Source of the DNA: Crocodylus rhombifer
Lineage: Eukaryota; Chordata; Crocodylia; Crocodylidae
Length of the DNA stretch: 64,000 nucleotides
Direction: 5' to 3'
Assembly (NCBI GenBank): GCA_038503035.1
Contig: JAVSML010020348.1
Span: 1-64,000 of the forward strand
A program made the translations under genes and the position numbers. The notes under the pieces were generated by a model. The model saw only the letters and a list, made by a program, of their open reading frames with translations. It was not told the DNA's origin and ran no database searches. Shown here piece after piece: positions 24,489-36,284 of this stretch (position 1 is its first letter; each line of letters begins with the position of its first letter).

Positions 24489-25732
24489 GTCTAGTCTAAC
24501 CCCTGCTTAAAGCAGGATCATTCCCAACTAGATCATTCTAGCCCAGGGCTTTGTTAAACCAGGCCTTAAAAACCATCAAGGATTGAGATCCTACTACCTC
24601 TCTATATAACCTGTTCCAGTGCTTCACCACACTCCTACTGAAAAAGTTTTTCCTAATATACAACCTAAACTTCCTCTACTGCAACTTGAGAGCATTGCTT
24701 CTTGTTCTGTCATCTATTACCACTAAGAACAGTCTAGCTCTATCCTCTTTGGAAACACCCTTCAGGTAGTTAAACACTACAATCAAATTCCACCCCCAGT
24801 CTTTTGTTCTGCAGACTAAATAAGCCCAGTTCCCTCAGCCTCTCCTCAGAAGTCATATGCCCCAGCCCCAAAACCATTTTTGTTGCCCTCTACTGGACTC
24901 CCACCAACTTGTCCACATCCTTTCTGTAGTGGGGGCCCAAAATTGGACACAGTACTCCAGATGTGGCTTCACCAGTGCCAAATACAGGGGAAGAATTACT
25001 TCTTTGATCTGCTGGCAATGCTACTACTAATACAGCCCAGTATGCAGTTAGTTCCCTTGGCAACAACAGCATACTAACTCATATCTAGTTTATTGTTCAC
25101 AGTAATCTTGAGGTCCTTTTCTGCAGAGCTGCTGCTTAGCCAAATGGTCCCAAGCCTGTAGCAGTTTGTGGGACTGTTCCATCCTAAGCACAGAACTTTG
25201 CACTTGTCTTTTCTGAACCTTATGACATTTCTTTTGACCCTATCCTCCAATTTGTCTAGGTCATTCTGAATTCTAGCCCTACCTTCCAACATATCTACTA
25301 TAACCCCCCAGCTTGGTGTCATCTGCTAACTTGCTTAGGGTGCTCTCCATCCCATCTTCCAGATAGCTAATGAAGATACTGAACAAAACCAGCCCCAGGA
25401 CTAACTCCTGGGGCAATCCACTTATACCGGCTGCCAGTGGACATTGAGCGATTGATCACTACCCACCGAGCCTGACAATACAGCCATCTTTCTATCTACC
25501 TTACAGTCCATTCATTCAACCCATACTTCCTCAGCTTGCTTGCAAGAATGTGGTGGAAGACTATCAAAATCCTAGCTAAATTCAAGGTATATTATGTCCA
25601 CTGCTTTCCCTGCATCCACAGATTCAGTCATCTCATCATAGAAAGCAATCAGGTTGGCTGGGCATGACTTGGTTTTGGTGAATCCAGGCAGATTGTTCCT
25701 GACCACTTTTTTTCCTCTATGTGCTTAGAAAT

Positions 25733-25799
25733 GTTTCATAGTTTCATAGCTGTTGTTAGGGTTGGAAGGGACCTCAATAGATCATAGAGCTCTACTCCC
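25733..25799 (-). mobile_element. Short CR1 3'-tail insertion inside CR1
   Basis: GTTTCATAGTTTCATAGCTG followed by TTAGGGTTGGAAGGGACCTC is a complete CR1 3' end with two TTTCATAG tail units. It appears in the middle of reverse-transcriptase sequence, where the host CR1 reads GCTTAGAAATG on one side and GACCTGATCCATGACTTTTT on the other. It is therefore a second, severely 5'-truncated CR1 of about 67 bases in the same orientation. Target duplication is not obvious. Edges are accurate to a few bases. Confidence 0.8.
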
Positions 25800-26340
25800 A
25801 AATTGATCAGGAAGACCTGATCCATGACTTTTTCAGAGACTGAAGTGAGGCTGACTCTGCTATAGTTGTCTGGATCCTCCTTCTTCCTGTTCTTAAAGAT
25901 AGGCACTATATATGCCCTTTTCCAATCAGCTGAAACGTCCCCTGATTGCCCCAAGTTTTCAAAGATGATGGCCAGGGGCTCTGCAATCACATCAGCCAAC
26001 TCCCTCAGCACCCTTGGATACATTGCATCCAGCCCCCTGGACTTGTACACATTCAGCTTTTCTAAATAGTCCTTAACCGTTTTTTACCAGTGCTCACCTT
26101 CTCCCCAAATAGGAGAAAATAGGAATTATTTTAAATAGAAAAAATTCAAATAAGGACCAATAGTGTTAAAAACATTGTGATCTGTTGTGGGTGTTCGGAG
26201 TTTTTTGCAACAGAAAATCTACTGTCTTTTTTGTAGTTAAAAAACAAATGAAAACTAAGAGCTGGCATTTTCCAAGGTGTGCCTTGACTCTATTAAGGGT
26301 TCCCTTGAGTTTAAAAAGGTTGAGAACCGTTGCCTTAGAG

Positions 26341-26894
26341 TTTATGAAACTGTTACATCTCTAGACAAACTTCCTTTTAGCTATGGAAAACCTAGAATCA
26401 GTTGTCAGCTAACAGGGCAGCAATTCACACGTATATTTTCATGCTCTATCAGTGCTACAGGATAGATGCCAATTTGGAACTGACAGTTCTGTGTTTTTTA
26501 CATAGCATTCTATAGATTAATACAAGACATTGAGTGACGTAATTGCTCAACATTCAAACTAAAAGTGTGATCGAAGTGCCAGACAGACACCAAACTTAGG
26601 TTAAGCTTTGAAATTTTGAACAAGCTCTAGTTATTTTTGATCTCCTCCCTCTCTTATTCTATTTGTGCTTATGAGTGATGCTTTTGTTCTGTGGGCTAGT
26701 GATATTTAGTGGGAGACTCAGTTCATTGTAAGATTTGTATATTCTCATCTTTGTACTACTGAAACTTCTGAGAAAAGTCTAAAGCAGATAGAGCTCCAGA
26801 AACACATACCTAAGATGAGGCCCCAGCTTATCTTCTTTCTGGAGTTTGGGCCTTATTACTAATACATTCATAAACAGCAAGAGTTTCAACCTAC
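26341..26894. other. AT-rich non-coding DNA
   Basis: Nothing recognised. Confidence 0.6.
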
Positions 26895-27296
26895 GGGTGT
26901 GTACAGAACTTGGTTTTTCATAATTTAAAGCTCTTTACTGTGTTGCCTTAACAGAAGTGCACAGCTTTACAGCACTTAAAATGGATACTGCACTTTAAAT
27001 TGGCCCTTCTTAAATGAGGTATTAAATTTGAAGCACTGTATTTTACAGCACTTTAGCAGCCTACAGGGATTTAAATAACTTCTGTATGCTGGTTAAATTT
27101 CTGACTAGTAGAGAAGCCCCAGGAAGCTATGCACCTTTGCCTCCTAGCCTGGAAAGTGCAGGGAGACTCAGAAGCTTTCCTCCCCCAAACACTGCATTTC
27201 TGTCATGTTTAAAAGCACTGTAATTTTATCCTGCTATACAAAGTGCTCTAAGTTACAGCACTATCAAACGTGCACAGAGCACTTCTCTACATACCC
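26895..27296. mobile_element. TIR element with CAGCACTTTA-type inner repeats (402 bp)
   Basis: The left end GGGTGTGTACAGAACTTGG and the reverse complement of the right end GGGTATGTAGAGAAGTGCT form an imperfect TIR. Inner sequence has many copies of CAGCACTT/AAGTGCTGT-like words on both strands (for example 26954-27060 and 27213-27280), making the element a loose foldback. The GGGTGTGT start is like family A, but the inside is different, so it is a related or parallel family. No target duplication was confirmed. Confidence 0.5.
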
Positions 27297-27943
27297 ATAT
27301 TTCCTCCACAAGGCTGGGTTACTCTTTGGCTTTTATCTTATGTTTAGAAGACTTATTTTAGCCTTTCTTATAACTTGTTGGATGCATCTCTTACTGTATC
27401 TTTCAACAGAGTTTAAGCATTTGTCATTAGAGTGATTCTATCTACCATCTTGTTGTAGTGTCAGAGTTCATACATATTATGATTGCAGACTTAAATGATA
27501 ATTGGGAAATAATAATAGCTCAGAAACAGGCACCCATAATTACAAGAAATAAAAGTTTGCCCTATTGAGAATTGGTGTCATACACTTGGTTAACAAATTA
27601 CTCTTCAGATCATATTTACATTTGCACTCTGCTAAATAGTGGAAAATTATTTCGTTTCCTTTCTCACAAGTGTCCTCTCACTCAGATCTTTGTCATTATG
27701 TTTGAATTTTGTTTTCCTGAAACAGAGCCCTTGAGAAATTGAAAGTGTCTTTCCGACCTGGTTTTCATCTCCTGGACAACACAGGAGTACATCTGGATGG
27801 CAGAAAGATGAAAGATATTTACTAGATAGTATTCCTTCTTTGAGGACATTGGGTCTATAAGGTACCACTCTTACCTGCCTTTTGCCATTCTTTCGTGATG
27901 GATGAAGGCAGTAACACTATCATATATTTATGAAATAACCTGC
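27297..27943. other. AT-rich non-coding DNA
   Basis: No gene or repeat end recognised. Confidence 0.6.
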
Positions 27944-28753
27944 TGTAACACAGAACCCTAGCCCTGTTACTAAGAGGCAGGGCTACCCCTTTAAGACCTG
28001 GGGAAGACCTGGGGATACAGGAAACCCAAACACCAGGAGGGTAGGGGTTAATAGCCCAGCCATCTGGGCCAGTCAGCTGACTGGAAGAAGGCAGGGTCCT
28101 GGGCATATGTAAACCCCAGGGCTGGGACTAGAGAGTTAGTTCTCTGGCAGTAGCCAAGAGGGAAGGAGCTCTCATAGAGGAAGGTAGCTGGAGATGCTTG
28201 ACTGCCTGTTCTGGTAGGATAAAGGGGCTATAGAAACTCATAGGTACTGGGGGGTGGGGGGAGCAGTAAAGTGAGAGAGAAGCTTGTCTTCTAAAAGGAG
28301 TTAGAGTGTGGCTTATAGGACTTCTATTATGTTATAGCCCAGGGGCTCATATTTATGTTATTGTTTATCTGGGGGACCAGGCTGAGACTATTTGAGGATG
28401 AGGAGGCCTCAGTAGGGCACACTACTGTGCAAAGCCCCAGTGCCAGGTGGGGTGCAGCGACAGGGGGTGCTCAGACCCCAGCACCAAGTGGGGGGTGCAG
28501 CAACAGAGAGTGAGGCCCTAGGGTGTAGGTTGACATCTATACCATCTGTGAGGTGTGGGCCACTGTGTAGGGGAGGTTTGGAGTGGTAGATAGTGACCCC
28601 TTGTGTTGGGGTATTAAATGGGCAGCCTCCCACCTATGTACCATCATAATTATTGTTCCATCAAGGCATGGCAGAAGAGATAGGTAAGCGGGTAGCCCAG
28701 AGACAGAAGGTCGAGCCTGTGTTAGACAGGTGTGGGAATGGACCCCTGTCACA
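27944..28753. mobile_element. Solo LTR candidate (810 bp)
   Basis: The block begins TGTAACACAG and ends CCCCTGTCACA (reverse complement TGTGACAGGGG), giving LTR-type TG...CA termini with a short inverted match. The flanks are CCTGC (27939-27943) and GCTGC (28754-28758), four of five matching. The interior is GC-rich relative to its surroundings, with a CCCTTTAAGACC segment near the left end, and no AATAAA is evident close to either end. There is no internal retroviral or Gypsy coding sequence beside it, so a solo LTR formed by recombination is the most economical reading. Class and strand are undetermined. Confidence 0.6.
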
Positions 28754-30009
28754 GCTGCCCATACTGGAGTTTCTTCTTAAATTTCCATTATCAGATTATC
28801 ATCAGCAGAACCATAATTTTTCTCCTTCTAACAAAGAATCATAGGTTAGAAGGAAAATGATCCAGGGCAAACTGTCTGGTGCAAAGACAAGACTTGGTGA
28901 GATACTGAAACCAAGCAGGAAAAAATAAAACATCAAACTGTAGTAGACAGGAAACATTGTCATTGGGATTCAGGGGCCATGCTTCAAGTAGAAGGCATGA
29001 GGCAATGGCTAGACCAACATATGGAGAAGGTAGAGGGTCTATATCTAATGAGTTCATGGGTGGAACTGCATACTGGATGATCAGACATATATGAAAATAT
29101 TCAGTTTTTCTTTACTAGAAAAATGTACTTAAGGGCCAGTTTAGTACTAGGCTTAAAAGTTCTGCCACCCTTCCACTCCCCCCATACCCAATTGGTTTTT
29201 TGCTCCTTTGCATCAAAACATGACCCCAAAGTGGGCCCAATAAATTTATCAGTCCAGTACATTAGAATTTTGGTAAAATATACTTGTGGTATGTAATGCT
29301 TAACATCATAGATACTCACAGGAAGCAAATTTTTAAAATGATGTGCATGGAAACAGCATTTTAATACACATGTGAGTACTCGGGCAATATGTGTTTTCAG
29401 ACAAGTCCATGGTAAAAAAAATACTAGGCACAATGATATAACCAAACAACTATATATAAGTCACAAGTACAAGGTAAGATAAAAGAACAGCCCTGTTCTG
29501 ACTTGGTAGCGCTTTCAATGTGGTAATGCTTTTTCTGTGCTATACCATATTTAATATATACAAGGTACAAAGAAACAATGAGTTCGACCTTCTGCTCAAT
29601 CTGTATCTAACAAAGGTCATCTAATAAGATTGACTGATTAAATACGTGGAAAATTATTATCTTCTGAATGTTCCCTAATTGAGAAAAATAATTTTGTTTA
29701 ATAAATTATTGATCAGATATTATTTAATCCAGTTTACTATCATAGAGCCATGACCGTATCATCACTGAGTTTTAATCAGCATTGAAACTATGGGTGCAAT
29801 TGTAGGCTCTTTTGAGGTGCACTACACACCTGCACAAGTATAGCTCAGGATATGGGAATGGGGTGAAGTGGCTTCTGGCCACCTTCATATATTTCTGTTC
29901 CTAAACTGTTCTGGGAATTCAGCTCCTGCAAAATGTAGGAAGCCCGTCTCAAACTGTTTGTAGTGTCTGCAAGGAGAATCTCTGTAGTGCTTCTTGCTTT
30001 GGTGCTGTC
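28754..30009. other. Non-coding DNA
   Basis: AT-rich. The frames 28839-29057 and 29101-29445 (minus) have no recognisable motif. Nothing else seen. Confidence 0.55.
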
Positions 30010-30250
30010 ATTGTTTGCTCTCTATGGATGTGTCCAGACAACCATGGGCATTTGTTTCCTTGTGGACTAATAGCAGCAGTGCACCTCGTGCCACAGATAC
30101 TTGTCCCCAGGGAATGCCAGTGCCACATGTGCTTTGGCACATGGCAAGTTACCCTGGGGGCAGTAGGGGAGGCTAGGTCCAGCACGGTGGGGTCCTGGGG
30201 GCCTCCTAGGGTGGCAGCACTGGTGATCCTGCTGGAAGGAGCCTGGCCTC
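30010..30250. repeat. GC-rich possible TIR-element fragment
   Basis: The stretch opens with a GGATGTGTCCAGACAACC block, like the G-G-TGTGTC-A-AC openings of the TIR families in this window, and it is abruptly GC-rich. An internal pair CCACATGTGCTTTGGCACATGG forms a small hairpin at about 30123-30146. The right terminus was not found. Confidence 0.35.
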
Positions 30251-32744
30251 TTGTATTAAAAAATTACAAACTTCCTGTAAAGCAAATGGAAACAGCTAGT
30301 GAAATAAATTGACCATGAGGACAACTCAAAGACATAAAATTGTCCAACTACATCTTGCTAATCACATTAGTAAAGAGATTGTGTTAATGTAAAATGCTTT
30401 TTAAGTATCTCCTTGATGTTTTTTCAAATCAATTTTGATACAAACTAATTGGGATTTTCTGAGGCAGAACAAGGAGAGTTTCATTCTGAAAAATATCAAG
30501 TAAAGCAAAAAAATTAAACCTGACTGGTGAGAAGCTCATTGTATTGACTTGTACTTTTTGTTCTGGGCACCTGAGCAGTGAACAATGTGCCACTTATCAG
30601 TAGAACAAAAGATTCCTTCATTGGACAAAGGCTGGGAAAGATGACAACTGCAAAATCAGGCAAGCTACCTGTCCTCATAGGCTCTGAGACCTAATAAGGA
30701 ATGGACTATTCATGCAGACTTTAATGTCTAACCTATCTAATTCAAACTGAAGTAAGATTAACCTCCTTTAACAACATGTACATGTTTAATGGTAACCCTA
30801 GATGATCATAGTTGTGAGTGACTGGGTTCACAAGTGGCGAATATAAATTGGAGTATGTTGAATATAAATTGGAGTATGTATACATTAGAAACCAGGGTTA
30901 GCTTTAATATATAGTTAACTACCTTTCTAACTCTTTGCTGAATTTGAATTCAAAGACAGCACAATTGATTGCATTTGAATCCCACCTTTAACATAAACAG
31001 TTACCACAAACATTGTTATTCTGTTAGACAAAATTTAGCTGTGTCAGTACAGGAATATCGGCAGATTTTGAAGGCAATATACTGAATTAATTAAAATTTA
31101 AGGAACTGGGGAAAACATTGCTCATTTGATTTGAAATTAATGTGTAAGCCTGCACTTTACAGAGGTCTCCAAGATTTTAGGTTAGGAAAACTATTAATGT
31201 GCCAAACTGTCCTCTCCTGGTTGGAGAAGGTAAAGGGAGGCCACCAAATATCCCCATGCAGCACTATCTTGGAATACCAACCATTCAAGAAAGTTCTAGG
31301 GATGGGGACAGCCTTTCACACCAGCCAGGACATAACTGTTCTGAGCAGTCGGCACCAATGTGACCATTTTTATCATGTACGTTTCCTTTCAAAAGAACAG
31401 CATGTGTATTCTCCTTTATATCTAGTGCAAGTTTCTCCTTGAGTTGTGCGACTTTATGCCAGCAGCATGGTTTTTGTAACATATCCTGGGCGCCACGCCA
31501 ACAGTTCTCAGCACTAACTGCATCATTTGGCTTAGAGCAGTTTACTTGTTTTTAATGCATTTTGGCTTTAATGAAGTTTTGTGTGGGAATATGTGAACAG
31601 AAATATTTCAATTGCACAACAAACAGCAGTGGGTAAAACTCTGCTTCATCACATGCTGTGAATCTGTAGTCATTGCCGCAGAAATTGGCAGATTAGCTCT
31701 GGATTTACATGGTTTTAACTATGAGAAAAATCTTCTCCTACGTTATCAAAATGTATATACTTTTCCTTAGGATTCAACAATTTACCTTGCTTGGTTTTGT
31801 TATTAGTTCTGTGGAGTGTGAGTTCAAACTTTTTCTGAAGGCTCTAATAGACAACTGTGCTATCCACAATGTACAACAAGGGCCATTCAAAACAGGATTC
31901 AAGATGTATTGTCCACTCTGAATTTACTATCTTCTTTGGTTTTGGCATAGGAATTAAAGTCTGATAGTTTAAAGTAGGGTTAGAGTGCTTTAGCCAGGAT
32001 GGTCCAGAGAATGTATAGGAAGCATAGTTTTTTGTGGTATCTTTTATTTGAACAACTGGATAGTTAGAAGAGACTATACAGTGCTCCAGTTAAAGATACT
32101 TAATTTTTAAAGCCATTTATTGTATATGAAATTTCTTCTGTTTAAATTATCAAGTTTTGCTTTAATGTATATAAAATGGGTCAAAGAAGGATACAGAGAA
32201 CCCACCAGCATGGCTGGTGGCAGTTAGATAGCAGGTACCAAAACTGCGATCTCAAATCTGGAGGTTAGGTAGTTATGCAATGACTTCATTGCTTGTGGCA
32301 ATGGACTGCAAAGGGGGGAAGCTTATGGAGGCAAGAGAAGAAATGCATCCTGTCTCCAGCAGGACTATAATCGGGCATCTGAGAGTGCACGTGTACAAGC
32401 AGTGCATGCAATTTGGTAGTATCTTTCCATTCTTACCAATGCAGCCATTTGCAGCCAAAATCATATTGGTTACACAAGCTTTCCATTTAGGGGTTGCAGT
32501 GCTTAAAAATCAAGTTGTCAGACTTGAGGGTGATACAAATAGACAGGATTAAGTACTTGTAGTATCTAAATAATGAATGGGGAGAGTTAACTCCCTCCAA
32601 GGGTTGATGCAGAAAGCTAAGAGCCACGAAAGACTACCTACATAGGAAATATATAGCACAGAGTTATGTTTGAACTTCTGTATCTCTGTGGAGTGTAACA
32701 GCTTAATTTGTGGCTTTACATTCAGTGCTTCCATTTACTTGGGC
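30251..32744. other. AT-rich non-coding DNA with a 21 bp tandem duplication
   Basis: At 30839-30880 a 21-base unit (GAATATAAATTGGAGTATGT plus one base) occurs twice in tandem with one difference at its last base. Otherwise no gene or repeat end recognised; open frames 31131-31442 and 32280-32552 have no family resemblance. Confidence 0.55.
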
Positions 32745-33118
32745 TCCATTGCCCCTGTAGCCCAGGTGCACCAGGGTAAGTGCTCCAATGGAAGAAAAGT
32801 ATTGGCTAGGCAGCCCAGTTTTCCTCAGTTCCCTATAGAGACAGGCCAGGACAATATGGACTTAACTACATACAGATTTATTAATAAAAATAGACCAAGA
32901 GAGGTATATTAATAGATTTATTTACAGATATACAACTTTGACATGAATTTATACTCTGAGAGCAGAACCTTGGGGGATACTATACACTATCACTAGAGAT
33001 TTCGCTCGGGAACCGATAAGTAACAAATCAATACAAGTAAGCACAAATTGGGAGTGGGTAGATAGTACAACCAGTACAGATAAGCACAAACCACGAACAG
33101 GTGAGTAACAAACCCATA
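32745..33118. repeat. Unidentified repeat, left flank of young CR1
   Basis: From about 33012 there is a degenerate array of units with the pattern GATAAGYACAAAYC (33015, 33038, 33079, 33101). It continues on the other side of the CR1 insertion at 35009 (GTAAGCACAAATCAAAAACG), showing that CR1 landed inside it. The left part (32745-33000) includes TTTATTAATA (reads as AATAAA on minus) and may be an LTR end. Family not identified. Confidence 0.45.
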
Positions 33119-35012
33119 CATCATAGATTTCATAGATTTCATAGACATTAGGGCTGGAAGGGACCTCGGGAGATCATCGAGTCCAGCCCCCTGCCCAAAG
33201 GGCAGGAAGTCAGCTGGGGTCATAGGATCCCAGCAAGATAAGCATCCAATTTACTCTTGAAGGTGTTCAATGTAGGTGCTTGAACCACCTCCGCTGGCAG
33301 ACTGTTCCAGACCTTGGGGGCTCGGACAGTAAAGAAATTCTTCCTTATGTCCAGCCTGAAACGGTCTTGCAGGATTTTGTGACCGTTCGACCTCGTCATC
33401 CCTTGGGGCGCTCTGGTGAACAAACGTTCCCCCAGATCCTGGTGGTCACCCCGATAAACTTATAGGTGGCCATCAGATCACCCCTGAGCCTACGCTTTTT
33501 CAGGCTAAAGAGTCCCATGGCTCTCAGCCTGTCATCGTAAGATCTGTTTTCCTGACCTCTGATCATGCGCGTGGTTCTCCTCTGGACTCTCTCAAGCTTC
33601 TCCACATACTTTTTGAATTGTGGAGCCCAAAACTGGACGCAGTACTCCAGCTGCGGCCTCACCAAGGCCGAGTACAAGGGGAGAATGACGTCCTGGGATT
33701 TGCTCGAGAAGCATCTATGGATGCACGCCAGCATTTTGGTCGCTTTATTAGCCGCAGCATTGCATTGCAGGCTCATGTTCATCTTGTGGTCAATGATGAC
33801 CCCCAAGTCTTTTTCTTCTGTAGTGCTAACCAACGTAGCACTTCCGAGCCTATAAGGGTGCTGCAGGTTTTTCCTCCCAAGGTGGAGAACCTTGCATTTT
33901 TCGGTGTTAAACACCATGAGGTTCTCGTCTGCCCATTTGCTGAGCTTGTCCAGGTCAGCCTGGATCACCTGCCTATCTTCTGGCGTGGATGCTTTGCCCC
34001 AAAGTTTGGTGTCATTGGTGAACTTGGCCAGTTCACTCCTGACTCCAATGTCCACATCGTTAATGAAGATGTTGAACGGTATGGGTCCCAGGACAGAACC
34101 TTGAGGGACCCCACTGGTCACAGGGCACCATGATGAGTGACTGCCATCAAGCACAACCCTCTAGGTCCGACCACGAAGCCAATTTCCCAGCCAGCGGATC
34201 GTGGTGGAGCCAAGGCCACAACTGGCCAGTTTGGCCAAGAGGTGATCATGGGATACCAGATCAAAAGCTTTTCTGAAGTCAAGATATATGACATCAATTT
34301 CTTCTCCCTCATCCAGGTGATAGGTCACCTGGTCATAGAAGGAAATGAGATTGGTCAAACAAGACCTACCCCCAACAAACCCGTGCTGGCTGTCCCTTAG
34401 AATGTTAGCCTGGGCCAGTCCCTCAAGGATGGCCTCCTTAATAAACTTTTCTAAGATCTTCCCCAGGATAGAAGTCAGGCTAATGGGCCTGTAGTTAGCC
34501 GGATCCACTCTCCTCCCTTTCTTGAAGATCGGCACCACATTGGCCTTCTTCCAGTCTTCGGGCACTACACCAGAGCACCAGGAGTTTTCAAAGATCCGTG
34601 CCAGGGGCTGGGCTATGACGCTCGCCAGCTTCTTGAGTACCCTGGGGTGCAGGTTGTCAGGGCCAGCTGACTTGAAGGTATCCAGCTTCTCAAGGTGTTC
34701 CTTCACGAGGTCAGCATTGATGGAGGGTAGGGGATCCCCCTCACCCAGATTTCCCTGTCCCATAGCAGGCATGGGCGTCCCGTGTGACTGATGAAAGACT
34801 GACGCAAAGTACCTATTTAATAGATTGGCTTTTTCCTGGGCATCAGTTGTCAGTTGCCCCATCTGGTTTAGCAGGGGTCCAACATTGCCCTTGCTTTTCC
34901 TCTGGCTCCCCACATATCTGAAAAAGGACTTTTTGTTGTCCTTGATGCCTGAAGCTAGTTGGAGTTCAGTTGCAGCCTTGGCTTTCCTGGTTTGGTCCCT
35001 GCAGGTAAGCAC
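33119..35012 (-). mobile_element. Young 5'-truncated CR1 LINE (about 1.9 kb)
   Basis: A minus-strand CR1 copy with its 3' end at 33119-33150, made of three ATAGATTTC-type tail units before GGGCTGGAAGGGACCTC. It carries the whole reverse transcriptase part of ORF2 but lacks the 5' UTR, ORF1 and endonuclease. Coding is broken only twice, showing a recent insertion. It is a close relative of the copy at 56584-57619: over about 200 shared residues the two frames differ at only about a dozen positions. It interrupts an unidentified repeat. Confidence 0.93.
33220..35012 (-). pseudogene. CR1 ORF2 reverse transcriptase, inactivated
   Basis: Reading from 35012 leftward, the first 283 codons run through NYRPISLTSILGKILEKF and YLDFRKAFDLVSHDHLL to the end at 34164. 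A TAG at 34161-34163 follows GRT, where the sister copy at 56584 has CAG (GRTQRVV), so it is a simple nonsense change and the frame continues. Next come [10 protein letters not shown] and the catalytic box, read as FTNDTKL: the first aspartate is asparagine (AAT at 34014-34016, GAT in the sister). A one-base deletion near 33450-33455 then shifts the frame. The end is recovered in another frame (33423-33220) with RLDIRKNFFTVRAPKVWNSL. The product would be inactive even without the breaks. Confidence 0.9.
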
Positions 35013-36284
35013 AAATCAAAAACGGATAAACAACAGGTGGGTGACAGGGAGAGGTCCCAGCAAGAATTTCAGTGGAATCATATTTCAATGGATTAACAAT
35101 TATCATTACACAGGAATAAGAAAATATAATGCGTAATCCTACAAAATAGGAGGCATAGCATCAGAAATAAAATTTAACTCCCCAAGGCTTCGATGGGTCC
35201 TGAGGCTTTGCCAGTGCTCCAGGGACCAGTAGGGGAAAACCCTAATGACCCTTGGGCCTTTAAAACCCCCAAGATGGCCCCTAAACTGAAGGGCCCTCTC
35301 CCTTTACTTTCCTCCTAGGAGCCCCCTACTAGCTGGGAGGAATTGCCCCCCTCCTGTGGGAATCCTTTTCCTTAGCAACTCATGACTCCAGGGGCTGGAT
35401 AGATGGTCCTTGTCCTCCTTGGCCGAGTTGTTCCTCACATGTGAGGCCTCTGAGGCCACTGGCTTCCCTTGGCCTGCTGGCTGCTGGTGGCCCTGTGCAC
35501 CCTTGTGTGTACTGAGGGCTCTGCCTTCCGCTAGGGGTTGGAGGCCTGAGCTGCTGCATGCAGTGCCAGGGCTCAGTCTGATCCCAGACCCTCCATGCAG
35601 CATTGCCTGCACCAAGCCGCTGGCCCTGTGTCAGTGGCTGTAAACCCGCACTTCCTCGAGTGGCTCTCGGGGGTCCCAAGCCCTCCTAGATTGCTCCATG
35701 CTGTGCTCTTGGCACCACATCCTGGCTGCTTGCCCGGGATTGGGGACCCGAGCTGCCTCATGCAGCTCCCAGACTCCCGGCTCTGTGCATTATTCCATGC
35801 GCTGACTGGGGATGCAGACCCAAGCTGCCTCGTGCCGCTCCTAGGGTCTTGCCCTATGCACCGATACATGCACCGACTCTGTGCTTCTCAGCAGCGGGGC
35901 TCTCGGTCAAGGTCACTTGCCACTCCTGTCAGTGAAGAGGGTCTTTGGGTGGTTTGGGGCAACAGCTTTGCCCCTGCTGGCCAGCTCTTGCCAGCTCTCC
36001 TTTTTCCCAGTCCTCTCCTTCGTCCCTCTATGCAGCTGCCCATGTGCCAGCCATGCTGCTCTTTTATTCCCTCCAGAGGCTACCCCCCTAGATTGGAGAA
36101 GGATCAATCAGGTTGAAGCAGCAAGCCGCTCCCCAGCATTTGCCTGATTGGAAGTGTTCCACCAAATGCAAGAAGGATTCTCTGAGCCCTTGGCATGAGA
36201 CATGAGACATGTCAGGCTGCTATCGGTAAGCCTGCCACACACATATCTTTTTTTCTGACTGCACATAGTGTCCATTTTTTTAAG
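35013..36284. repeat. GC-rich repeat block right of young CR1
   Basis: The GATAAGCACAAA-type array resumes here briefly, then from about 35175 the DNA becomes GC-rich up to about 36130. Loose direct repeats of a GAGCTGCCTCATGCAGCTCCCAG-like core occur near 35545, 35700, 35750 and 35830, spaced about 50-150 bases. Open frames up to 173 codons on both strands contain no domain and reflect lack of AT-rich stops. It is probably the interior of the transposable element that the CR1 invaded. Family unidentified. Confidence 0.45.

Larger units (their letters stand above)
23983..26110 (-). mobile_element. CR1 LINE, minus strand, about 1.6 kb of own sequence
   Basis: The CR1 3' end is at left (AGAATCATAGAAAATTAGAT then GGAAAGGACATCAG). 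The body continues right, interrupted by a hAT MITE (24030-24496 including one target copy) and a CR1 tail (25733-25799). Minus-strand frames give YPRVLRELADVIAEPLAIIF and VPIFKN(R/K)KKEDPDNYSRVSL (26010-25850), and further left RKDKCKVLCLGWNSP and SSAEKDLKITVNNKLDMS (25215-25074). The catalytic-core stretch between them is heavily decayed and the FADD box is not readable. It is 5'-truncated within the reverse transcriptase region and sits inside an older hAT element. Confidence 0.85.
23900..26332. mobile_element. Outer hAT element, split by later insertions
   Basis: The left end CAGTGATTCTTAACC (23900-23914) and the right end, in reverse complement CAACGGTTCTCAACC (26318-26332), match the CAGTGGTTCTCAACC type of hAT terminus. 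The flanks CTTTACAG (23892-23899) and CCTTAGAG (26333-26340) match at 6 of 8 bases, consistent with an old 8 bp target duplication. Of the 2433 bp, only about 80 at the left and 215 at the right are hAT sequence; the rest is inserted CR1 and its own insertions. No transposase remains. Confidence 0.65.

Noticed and set aside
33618..34133. 171-codon plus-strand frame and the matching minus-strand frame at 56622-57140
   Set aside because: Both are antisense shadows of CR1 reverse transcriptase coding; they look conserved only because the underlying CR1 copies are related.
35595..36116. 173-codon open frame (plus) and overlapping frames on the other strand
   Set aside because: Frames of this length are open on both strands in a GC-rich repeat block; no domain, and Cys/Pro/Leu-rich composition typical of spurious translation.
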